Shown in pieces: positions 7,189 to 12,887 of a stretch of DNA of 64,000 nt (position 1 is the first letter of the stretch; each line of letters opens with the position of its first letter). Both the position numbers and the translations under genes were made by a program. Origin of the DNA: a virus; IMG/VR virus record IMGVR_UViG_3300021178_000002, positions 1 to 64,000 of that record. One strand, written 5' to 3'. Below the pieces are notes generated by a model. That model made no database searches and had not been told where the DNA came from. It saw only the letters and a list, made by a program, of their open reading frames with translations.

Positions 7189-7330
7189 ATGCGGTCTCAA
7201 AGGATGGGGAGAGAATCGCGCGCAGGTTTGCGGTTACCTAGTGGCCTAGGCGATGGGGAATCTGAGCCGGTACCCTGCGCGCGATGATTGGTGATCGAGG
7301 AAACGCGCGTAACGCGCGCGGTTTGAAGTG

Positions 7331-7513
7331 TCAGGTTTGACGGATTCGCAGCTTACCTAATGTGCCCATCGCATCGCACAGGCACGGCCGATCCAATTTC
7401 CCTTCGGATCGGCTCAGGGTGGTTTCGAGATTCCAACGCGCGGTCTCCCAGCCTTGAACAGTGACCCAGCTACGCACGACATGTGCGGTAACGGCTGGCG
7501 TTGCTGTAGGCAT
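7331..7513 (-). CDS. Possible small leader gene, 60 aa
   Basis: ATG at 7513 lies about 65 bases downstream of the expected start of the leftward promoter, which is the main reason to mention it. There is no good ribosome binding site (GGGGAAACGG, too far) and the residues do not resemble a family. It could equally be non-coding leader RNA. Confidence 0.25.
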   Translation of the reverse strand: MPTATPAVTAHVVRSWVTVQGWETARWNLETTLSRSEGKLDRPCLCDAMGTLGKLRIRQT

Positions 7514-7545
7514 TCAAGAGATACCGTTTCCCCTGACTGCTGATG

Positions 7546-7562
7546 GCTAGCGCCTCGCTAGC
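7546..7562. repeat. Perfect short palindrome in the leader
   Basis: GCTAGCG at 7546-7552 and CGCTAGC at 7556-7562 around CCT. It sits roughly 15-30 bases downstream of the predicted start of the leftward promoter, a usual place for a repressor operator. A weak RNA hairpin is the alternative. Confidence 0.45.
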
Positions 7563-7583
7563 TTACGATCTGACCATGACGCC

Positions 7584-7612
7584 ACACTACACCCACCCTA
7601 CACCCGTGTCAA
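7584..7612 (-). promoter_or_regulatory. Leftward sigma70-type promoter of the small-gene operon
   Basis: Minus strand: TTGACA (7607-7612), exactly 17 bases, TAGTGT (7584-7589). The -35 is perfect and the -10 is 4/6. The -10 lies inside a 13-base element, GTGGGTGTAGTGT, that recurs on the opposite strand at 7703-7715. Probably drives the genes from 6981 leftward. Confidence 0.65.
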
Positions 7613-7808
7613 GACATTTCTTAATTGGGTAGCCAGGCAACCTTTAGTAGCCGACTGCCCATAGGGAGGGGAAAGACACGCGGGCACGCGCTTACCATAT
7701 GTGTGGGTGTAGTGTCAATAGCCATGTGTGCAGGGTAGCCAAGCGACCATATGTAGCCTGTATAGGTAGGCTTGACATGGCCATGAGCGCAGGGGTGTAT
7801 AGCCAGGC
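7584..7808. repeat. Cluster of repeated boxes in the control region
   Basis: GTGGGTGTAGTGT occurs at 7584-7596 (minus) and 7703-7715 (plus), an exact 13-base pair of inverted copies. TAGCCAGGC occurs at 7630-7638 and 7800-7808, with TAGCCAAGC at 7736-7744. ACCATATGT occurs at 7694-7702 and 7746-7754. The multiplicity and promoter overlap suggest binding sites for one or more regulators. Confidence 0.5.
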
Positions 7809-7814
7809 TTGACA
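7772..7814 (+). promoter_or_regulatory. Possible rightward -35 elements
   Basis: Two perfect CTTGACA motifs read rightward, with TTGACA at 7772-7777 and 7809-7814. The first is followed by TGTATA 18 bases later; the second lacks a clear -10. Either could start the rightward transcript toward 8003, but the -10 matches are weak, so this is a low-confidence call. Confidence 0.3.
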
Positions 7815-8002
7815 CGTTGGCCAAAAGTTCTCGGCGCTATCCCATGGAGCATGCTAGGTCCTCCGCGCTACAAAATGAGAAACCAGGTGACCCCTGTTGA
7901 CTCTACACCCGATCTGGAGTACCTTGATACGGGGTGCCGGTACAGTCCAACCGGGATCCTAGGAAGTCCGGAGACGGGCGCCCCAATCCAAGGAGGACAC
8001 GC

Positions 8003-8170
8003 ATGAGAAAGTCGACATCCAAGCAGGAGTTCTTGCGCCGGCTGGAGCATCGGAGTAGTCGGTTGGGTCGGAGATGGATGCTGATGCCCGAGGGGCGCCG
8101 TGAGAAGCGTCTGGGACTCAAGGTGGCGAGGTTGGATATCCGGATCGAGGAGGTACGCAAGAAGAAGTGA
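8003..8170 (+). CDS. Small highly basic protein, 55 aa
   Basis: ATG at 8003 behind a near-perfect AAGGAGGACA. About a third of residues are Arg or Lys (FLRRLEHRSSRLGRRW...EEVRKKK), a helical, probably nucleic-acid or membrane-surface binding peptide. First gene of the rightward block. The stop overlaps the next GTG. No family recognised. Confidence 0.75.
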   Translation: MRKSTSKQEFLRRLEHRSSRLGRRWMLMPEGRREKRLGLKVARLDIRIEEVRKKK

Positions 8171-8415
8171 GCCGAGAGCTGCGCGACGCGCTGATCCTGG
8201 CCCTGATCCCGCTCGCTGCGGTGGCCTTCTCGCTCTTCGAGTGGGGCGGAATCACCAACGCGCCGTGGAGCACGATCTCCAAGTACGCCCAGGAAGACCA
8301 CAGGCTAGCGATCGCCCTTCTGATCCTGCCCTGGGTCGCAGCGGCCGTGTACAGCGCCTGGTGGATCCACCACATCTGGTTTTCGTTCATCCCGCGGCTC
8401 CACCTGCTCGGGTAA
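8167..8415 (+). CDS. Small membrane protein, two helices
   Basis: GTG start in a GTGA overlap. 82 residues with hydrophobic segments at about 8-26 (ILALIPLAAVAFSLFEW) and 48-70 (IALLILPWVAAAVYSAWWI). It could be a holin-like or superinfection-related membrane protein, but such short two-helix proteins cannot be assigned from sequence alone. Confidence 0.7.
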   Translation: MSRELRDALILALIPLAAVAFSLFEWGGITNAPWSTISKYAQEDHRLAIALLILPWVAAAVYSAWWIHHIWFSFIPRLHLLG

Positions 8416-8423
8416 GATCTCGG

Positions 8424-8498
8424 ATGGTGCTCGCCTACCCAGGGCGGAAGGTCTCGATGAAGCGTGAAGACCACGCGAAGGAGCACCCGTGTCAGTAG
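8424..8498 (+). CDS. Possible 24-residue peptide
   Basis: An ATG frame (MVLAYPGRK...) that fills the gap between two genes and overlaps the next start by 10 bases. The ribosome binding site is poor. Included only because the gap is otherwise empty. Confidence 0.2.
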   Translation: MVLAYPGRKVSMKREDHAKEHPCQ

Positions 8499-8857
8499 CC
8501 CTCACCCAGGATGACATTCCGACCGCCCTCGCCAGCTGCACCGACAAGGTCATCGTCGAGGCTCGCTTTCTCCTCGTCGAAGTGGCCTCCGTTCCGAGCT
8601 GGAACGCCAGCGACTACAACACCGCCAAGGCGGTGCGGATCAAGATGAACGCGGCCAAGCACGGAACCTTCGGTAAAGCATCGCCACAGGGGGAGCTGAC
8701 GATGCTGATTGGCAACCCGGGCGCCTTCACGGTCTTCGAGGATGCCTTCGACGAGGCGGCGACGTCCGTCATGGACCCAGCGGTTCCCGGTCCCAAGATG
8801 GGCTCCAAGCGCTTCCGGATCTACATCGTCGAAGACGAGGATCAGACGCCGGCCTAG
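8489..8857 (+). CDS. Hypothetical protein, 122 aa
   Basis: GTG at 8489 (VSVALTQDDI) with GAAGGAGC upstream. The chain is mixed alpha/beta, includes GNPGAFTVFEDAFDEA, and ends acidic. Not a membrane protein. No family recognised. Lies in the run of small genes between the control region and the terminase. Confidence 0.7.
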   Translation: MSVALTQDDIPTALASCTDKVIVEARFLLVEVASVPSWNASDYNTAKAVRIKMNAAKHGTFGKASPQGELTMLIGNPGAFTVFEDAFDEAATSVMDPAVPGPKMGSKRFRIYIVEDEDQTPA

Positions 8858-8931
8858 CTGGAGTAATCTGAGATCAGCTCACGGCCTGGGATACACCCCC
8901 CGGGCACATAGCTCCCGAGACACTCGCAGGG

Positions 8932-9015
8932 ATGGAGGAGTCACGAGCTAAGGCTGCGGGGGACGCCTGTCGAACGGTCGCTGCCAAAGTGGGACCGCGC
9001 CGAATCGACGAGTGA
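8932..9015 (+). CDS. Possible 27-residue peptide before the hairpin
   Basis: ATG frame reading MEESRAKAAGDACR and ending in TGA at the very base of the hairpin that follows. That placement, stop codon then terminator-like stem, is its only support. The ribosome binding site (GCAGGG) is too close to the ATG. Confidence 0.25.
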   Translation: MEESRAKAAGDACRTVAAKVGPRRIDE

Positions 9016-9041
9016 GGCGGATGATTGCCACCGCCTCACTC
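9010..9041 (+). terminator. Strong 11-bp hairpin
   Basis: GAGTGAGGCGG (9010-9020) pairs perfectly with CCGCCTCACTC (9031-9041) around a 10-base loop. No T-run follows, so it is not a textbook intrinsic terminator. In GC-rich actinobacteria such stems without U-tracts can still terminate. Confidence 0.5.
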
Positions 9042-9062
9042 CGCTACCATCACTGACTGAGC

Positions 9063-9221
9063 ATGTCGCACAAGCGCTCGAAGGCTCAGGAGACGGAGAA
9101 CCAGCAGTGGATAGCCAAGCATCAGCGCGAGCGGGATGAGGCTGTCAGGAAGGCCGAGGAGCAACGCCGGAATCAGCCCGTCCCCGGCTACCGCAGGATG
9201 CCGCTGGAAGAGGATTTTTGA
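9063..9221 (+). CDS. Small charged helical protein, 52 aa
   Basis: ATG at 9063, just after the hairpin. Extremely charged and helical (KRSKAQETENQQW, then RERDEAVRKAEEQRR), ending PLEEDF. Its stop lies within the -35 of the next promoter. No obvious ribosome binding site, because the start is close to the hairpin. Unknown function. Confidence 0.55.
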   Translation: MSHKRSKAQETENQQWIAKHQRERDEAVRKAEEQRRNQPVPGYRRMPLEEDF

Positions 9222-9246
9222 CAAATAACCGGGTTAATGATTTAAC
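9218..9246 (+). promoter_or_regulatory. Rightward sigma70-type promoter
   Basis: TTGACA (9218-9223), 17-base AT-rich spacer, TTTAAC (9241-9246). The surrounding sequence is markedly AT-richer than the rest of the window. It would start transcription about 14 bases before the ATG at 9267, giving a nearly leaderless message for the membrane-gene and terminase block. Confidence 0.55.
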
Positions 9247-9266
9247 ACGAGCTTCAGTGTGGAATC

Positions 9267-9527
9267 ATGGAGAGCGTGACGGCCGACGACGTTCTCAGAT
9301 TCGCCGACACAGTAGGCCGCCTCAGTCCTCTGGCCGCAGTCTTCGTCGCCTGCATCCTGCTCATCTACGTCTTCTACCGGAAGTGGCTTGTGGTCGGATC
9401 GATCCACTCTGACCTGGAAGCAAGACTTGTGAAGACTGAGCAACAAAGAGACGATGCCCTCGACCTGGCTGCTAAGCTCACCGGTATTCTGGAGGCCGGA
9501 CGCCGTGGCAGCTACAGAGGTCGCTGA
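9267..9527 (+). CDS. Single-pass membrane protein with coiled tail, 86 aa
   Basis: ATG at 9267. One hydrophobic segment at about residues 21-38 (SPLAAVFVACILLIYVFY) is followed by a charged helix (SDLEARLVKTEQQRDDALDL). The layout of helix plus cytoplasmic coil resembles many actinophage small membrane proteins found near lysis or terminase genes. Holin-like function is possible but unproven. Confidence 0.7.
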   Translation: MESVTADDVLRFADTVGRLSPLAAVFVACILLIYVFYRKWLVVGSIHSDLEARLVKTEQQRDDALDLAAKLTGILEAGRRGSYRGR

Positions 9528-9528
9528 T

Positions 9529-9711
9529 GTGCGATTCCTGAGAAGGAAGAAAAGAGGCGATGAACCCGTGAAGGCAAAGGCGGCGGTAATGCAGAGCGCC
9601 GGCACGATTCACGCCGATATGCGTTTGGAGGACCTGAAAGCCCGAGTGCGCGCACTGGAGAACGTGAAGACTGTGGTCACCGTGCGCACCCGCTCCAACT
9701 CCAGCTCTTGA
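9529..9711 (+). CDS. Small basic protein, 60 aa
   Basis: GTG at 9529, two bases after the upstream stop, with AGAGG about 10 bases before it. An in-frame GTG at 9505 is an alternative. Basic N-terminus (FLRRKKRGDE), then a helical segment (LEDLKARVRALENVK) that looks like a short coiled coil, and a Ser-rich end. No family recognised. Confidence 0.6.
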   Translation: MRFLRRKKRGDEPVKAKAAVMQSAGTIHADMRLEDLKARVRALENVKTVVTVRTRSNSSS

Positions 9712-10016
9712 TCTTCATCTCGCCGCTGCTCTTTGCCGGCGTCTCGCTGGTCGCCGCGGTACTCAACGTCGCATTTCTGTGGCGCGCTCTGGACCGCTAT
9801 CGCGCGCTTCTCCTGCTCCAGACCCAGGACCTGACGCTGAATCGCATCGGCCGCGGCTTCATCTACATCTGGGGCTTCATCGTCTTCGACGACGTGCTCC
9901 GGGTGGGGATCGGGATCGCCGTCTTCGACCACATACCGAACGCTCTCTACCTGCTTCTTCTCGCGCCTTTCGCTTCCATCCTGGTAGCCGTCATCGGACT
10001 GCGGTCGTTTCGTTAG
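9708..10016 (+). CDS. Multi-helix membrane protein, 102 aa
   Basis: TTG at 9708 overlapping the upstream stop (TTGA). Three hydrophobic stretches: residues 2-26, about 50-70 (IYIWGFIVFDDVLRVGIGI) and 80-98 (YLLLLAPFASILVAVIGL). Likely an inner-membrane protein. A holin or a modifier of host membrane processes are both possible. Confidence 0.65.
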   Translation: MIFISPLLFAGVSLVAAVLNVAFLWRALDRYRALLLLQTQDLTLNRIGRGFIYIWGFIVFDDVLRVGIGIAVFDHIPNALYLLLLAPFASILVAVIGLRSFR

Positions 10017-10029
10017 ATAATTTCCAGGG

Positions 10030-10458
10030 ATGACTCCCACCGACATCGCCCTGATTGTCGTCGCCATCATCGGCTCATCCGGATTCTCCTCGGCTGTTGC
10101 CTGGTTCCTGTCGCAACGTGCAATCAGACAGGCTGCGAAGGACGCGAGGAAAGCACAGGCTGATCAGCTGCTCGCACAGCAATTTCAGCGTGACGCCGCA
10201 GAACATGTGTTGGAGGCGGCCAAGCTTCTGGTCGATAGTGGAGCTGTCACCAAATCCAGCCTCGACCACATCACCGAGGTGACAGAGCAGACCAAGGCCA
10301 GAGGCGAGGAGACACACGCCATCGTCAATCACGAGCGGACGCTCATGAAGAAGCTGATCGCCACGCTGCGCCGGCAGATCGCTACTGACAACCCGAACGA
10401 CGACCTGGCTCAGCTGGAAGCCCAGCAGGCCACCACAGAAGCCGCTGAGGCACAATGA
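10030..10458 (+). CDS. Membrane-anchored helical protein, 142 aa
   Basis: ATG at 10030 (MTPTDIALIVVAIIG). One N-terminal hydrophobic segment (about residues 6-28) is followed by a long charged, Gln/Ala-rich, mostly helical cytoplasmic part (QAAKDARKAQADQLLAQQF). Resembles small phage membrane proteins with coiled-coil tails. A spanin-like or lysis-regulating role is possible. Confidence 0.65.
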   Translation: MTPTDIALIVVAIIGSSGFSSAVAWFLSQRAIRQAAKDARKAQADQLLAQQFQRDAAEHVLEAAKLLVDSGAVTKSSLDHITEVTEQTKARGEETHAIVNHERTLMKKLIATLRRQIATDNPNDDLAQLEAQQATTEAAEAQ

Positions 10459-10462
10459 GCCG

Positions 10463-10939
10463 ATGGATGTATCAGCGCCACTTCAACTCCTCCCCAGTTG
10501 GGGCCATCTCTTTCAGGGAGCCGCGGCCGACGACGGCATTCTGAAGATCGAAAAGCGGCTCTGGGTTGTCTGCATGAACTACGGCGAGATCGACGACACC
10601 TGGATCGACCACGACAACGTCTCCGGGCTCACCGTGGTGGCCATCAACGACGCGGCTGCAGCCGTCCTACCGGATCAGCAGGTCTTCGCGCAGACCGAGA
10701 TGGCGATTAGCTGGATGTCGCGTGGGTTGCCCTTGATCGGTCACTGCGGTGCCGGCGTCTCACGCGCGTCGTATCACAACCTGCCCGTGATCATGCATGC
10801 CAAGCAGCTCGGCTTCGATGCCGCCCTGGCCCTGCTGCGCACCGTGCGGCCTCAGGCTTCTCCGAACTCCGGCTTCGAGGCTCACCTGCGCCGTCTTGAG
10901 CCCTGGCTGACAGCTCCTGTGCTGCCCAACGGTCAGTGA
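10463..10939 (+). CDS. Protein-tyrosine/dual-specificity phosphatase-like protein
   Basis: 158 residues. GLPLIGHCGAGVSRASYHN contains the HCx5R phosphatase loop (Cys nucleophile, Arg phosphate binding), with the Ser after the loop as in dual-specificity enzymes. The upstream stretch VVAINDAAAAVLPDQQVF and a downstream helical part fit the small cysteine-phosphatase fold. An upstream general-acid Asp is plausible in the DDTWIDHD region. A phage enzyme like this could act on host phosphoproteins or nucleotides, and the substrate cannot be read from sequence. Confidence 0.7.
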   Translation: MDVSAPLQLLPSWGHLFQGAAADDGILKIEKRLWVVCMNYGEIDDTWIDHDNVSGLTVVAINDAAAAVLPDQQVFAQTEMAISWMSRGLPLIGHCGAGVSRASYHNLPVIMHAKQLGFDAALALLRTVRPQASPNSGFEAHLRRLEPWLTAPVLPNGQ

Positions 10940-11043
10940 CGTTCTGGGACTGGCTGCTGGTCGCGGCAGGCATCCTGCCACCAGTGATCCTCATCGGCTA
11001 CATGCTCTACAAAATCATCAAGGGAAGCGCAGAGATCGGTTGA
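10936..11043 (+). CDS. Tiny single-pass membrane protein, 35 aa
   Basis: GTG overlapping the phosphatase stop (GTGA). Nearly the whole chain is hydrophobic (FWDWLLVAAGILPPVILIGY) with a short Lys-containing end. Coupled translation and position suggest a membrane partner in the small-gene cassette before the terminase. Confidence 0.6.
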   Translation: MTFWDWLLVAAGILPPVILIGYMLYKIIKGSAEIG

Positions 11044-11059
11044 GGGGTAGGATGCGGCC

Positions 11060-11233
11060 ATGAGATTTATTGTCGGCGTCCTGATCGTCATCGCAATCAT
11101 CTGCGGCTTCCTGATGCTGGTGTCGTCGGCAGCGTTGGGAACGTGGACGGAGCACCTGCCCGCCATCGCCGTTCTCTGTCTGGGCTTTGCGCTCGGAATC
11201 TTGGCGTTCGGCAGTGGAGTGAACAAGCTCTAA
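11060..11233 (+). CDS. Small two-helix membrane protein, 57 aa
   Basis: ATG at 11060 (MRFIVGVLIVIAI). Hydrophobic segments at about residues 3-25 and 35-52 around a short polar loop. Typical size and topology of a class II holin, but no distinguishing motif is seen. Ends 13 bases before the terminase start. Confidence 0.65.
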   Translation: MRFIVGVLIVIAIICGFLMLVSSAALGTWTEHLPAIAVLCLGFALGILAFGSGVNKL

Positions 11234-11246
11234 GCTTCACAGCAGC

Positions 11247-12887
11247 GTGATCGACATCAACCAGCAACGGGATCCGATGTCGATCGCGGCTGACATCCTC
11301 GACAAGGGTTCGCAGTCGACGATCGAAGAGTTCTGCAATCAGGAACTCGGCGAGGAGATGTACTCCAAGCAGCGCGAGATTACGCAGTCGATCATCACCA
11401 ACCGGCGTACAGCGGTGAAGAGCTGCCACGCTGCCGGCAAGAGCTTCCTTGCCTCACGGGCTGCCGCCTGGTGGATCAAGTTCCACCGTCCCGGTGAGGC
11501 CTTCGTGGTCTCCACCGCGCCGTCCAACGACCAGGTCAAAGGCGTGCTCTGGAGGGAGATGAACCGGGTTCATAAGAAGGGCCACCTCGATGGCCACATG
11601 AACCAGACGGAGTGGTGGATCAACGACGAGCTGGTCGCATTCGGACGCAAGCCGCAGGACCAGGACCCTGGGTCATTCCAGGGCATCCACGCGCGGTACG
11701 TGCTGATCATCATCGACGAGGCCTGCTGGGTGCCAAAGGACCTCTGGATGGCTGCCGGCTCCCTTGCTGCCAACGCCAACTCGAGGATCCTGGCGATCGG
11801 CAACCCGGACGATCCCGGAAGCTATTTCTCGGAGGTCTGCAAACCAGGCTCAGGCTGGAACGTCATCCGCATCTCCTACCGCGACACACCCAACTTCTCA
11901 GGCGAGCCGGTCTCTTCACTGCTCAAAGAACTGCTTATCTCGGAGATCTACGTCGACGACATGCGCCATGAAGTCGGCGAGCAGGGGGCTCCCTTCATCT
12001 CCAAGTGCGAGGGCGAGTTTCCGACTGAGGCTGAGGATGCTGTGGTGTCGACCACCAAGCTGATGAACTGCATGCGTCCAGAGCAGTCCCACACGGCCAA
12101 GGAACTCACGCCTCACGAGTTGGGCTGGGACGTCGGCGCCGGCGGAGATAAGTCCGCGGTCAGAGAGCGCATGGGTGTCAAGGTTGGCCGCGTCTGGTAT
12201 CCCAAGGGCGGGGCTGACACCATGAAGCAGGTCGGCGAGGTCGTGAACATCATCAACCAGACCAAGGTCACCGCGATCAAGATCGACACCATCGGCGTCG
12301 GCCACGGAGCTGCTGACCGACTCGAGGAACTACGTCGTGAAGGGAAGCACAACGCCAAGGTAGTCAGAGTCAACGTCTCCACCAAGTCGACCAAGCCGCT
12401 CAAGTTCATGCGCCTGCGCGACGAGATCTGGTGGACGATCGGGCACCAGATGATCAACGAGGGAGTGCTCGATCTACACGGACTCGACGATGCCACCGTC
12501 GCTCAGCTGCTCTCCCCCAAGTATCAGCTCGACTCAGGCGGACGAGTCAACGTCGAGGCCAAAGACGAGACCAAGACACGTCTCGGACGTTCACCGGATG
12601 ACGCAGACGCACTGCTGCTCGCATTCTTCAAAGGATCCGGACAGGGATCAGCTTTTCAGGAGGCATGGCGCAAGCTTGCGGCCAAAGAGGCTGGAATGCC
12701 GGAAGCCCAACCGACGCAGCAGAGGATTGCTCATCCATCCCGCGTCTTCAGCATCATGCGAATTCCCCGCCGCGCTACACAGCGGGTGCTAACCCGGACC
12801 AGCTGCGAGCACCGCTTCCGAGGACCAACTTCGGGAGATCTGTGCGTTTTCTGCGGAACTACCAGAGAATTAGCGACAAAGCAGTGA
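11247..12887 (+). CDS. terL: Terminase large subunit
   Basis: 546 residues from a GTG at 11247 (ATG at 11277 is an alternative). The ATPase domain has Walker A SCHAAGKS (about residues 58-65) and Walker B VLIIIDEAC. The RNase H-like nuclease domain has GWDVGAGGDKS, IKIDTIGVGHGAADRL and RSPDDADALLL, supplying the expected acidic residues. Its role is to cut concatemeric DNA and pump it into proheads through the portal encoded next. Odd: the last about 60 residues carry CEHRFRGPTSGDLCVFC, a zinc-finger-like addition after the nuclease. No small terminase subunit was recognised nearby. Confidence 0.95.
   Translation: MIDINQQRDPMSIAADILDKGSQSTIEEFCNQELGEEMYSKQREITQSIITNRRTAVKSCHAAGKSFLASRAAAWWIKFHRPGEAFVVSTAPSNDQVKGVLWREMNRVHKKGHLDGHMNQTEWWINDELVAFGRKPQDQDPGSFQGIHARYVLIIIDEACWVPKDLWMAAGSLAANANSRILAIGNPDDPGSYFSEVCKPGSGWNVIRISYRDTPNFSGEPVSSLLKELLISEIYVDDMRHEVGEQGAPFISKCEGEFPTEAEDAVVSTTKLMNCMRPEQSHTAKELTPHELGWDVGAGGDKSAVRERMGVKVGRVWYPKGGADTMKQVGEVVNIINQTKVTAIKIDTIGVGHGAADRLEELRREGKHNAKVVRVNVSTKSTKPLKFMRLRDEIWWTIGHQMINEGVLDLHGLDDATVAQLLSPKYQLDSGGRVNVEAKDETKTRLGRSPDDADALLLAFFKGSGQGSAFQEAWRKLAAKEAGMPEAQPTQQRIAHPSRVFSIMRIPRRATQRVLTRTSCEHRFRGPTSGDLCVFCGTTRELATKQ

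Larger units (their letters stand above)
6982..8002. other. Divergent control region with little or no coding sequence
   Basis: About 1 kb between the leftward and rightward gene blocks. It holds two nested inverted repeats (7032-7086 and 7138-7188), a direct repeat CAGGCTTGGAACCT (7111-7124 and 7155-7168), a perfect short palindrome (7546-7562), a leftward promoter (7584-7612), repeated TAGCCAGGC boxes and several CTTGACA motifs. Only one weak open frame (7331-7513) could be a gene. This is the largest gap in an otherwise packed genome, so it is the best candidate for the main transcription switch, leader RNAs or a replication origin. Confidence 0.7.
8858..9062. other. Short intergenic stretch ending in a hairpin
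   Basis: About 200 bases without a firm gene. Holds a GC-rich partly self-complementary segment near 8890-8905 (CACCCCCCGGGC), a possible 27-codon frame (8932-9015) and a strong hairpin at 9010-9041. No tRNA cloverleaf was found. Confidence 0.5.

Noticed and set aside
6980-7249. Possible genes within the control region on either strand
   Set aside because: Frames on both strands cross the inverted repeats, lack ribosome binding sites and have compositions unlike neighbours.
7584-7814. Stoperator-like sites (TGTCAAG)
   Set aside because: The TGTCAAG matches are just the reverse of CTTGACA -35 boxes; the flanking bases do not fit the cluster A stoperator consensus and no such sites were seen spread through the window.
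8858-9062. tRNA or small structured RNA
   Set aside because: The only clear stem is the 11-bp hairpin at 9010-9041; no acceptor stem, T-loop or anticodon arm pattern.
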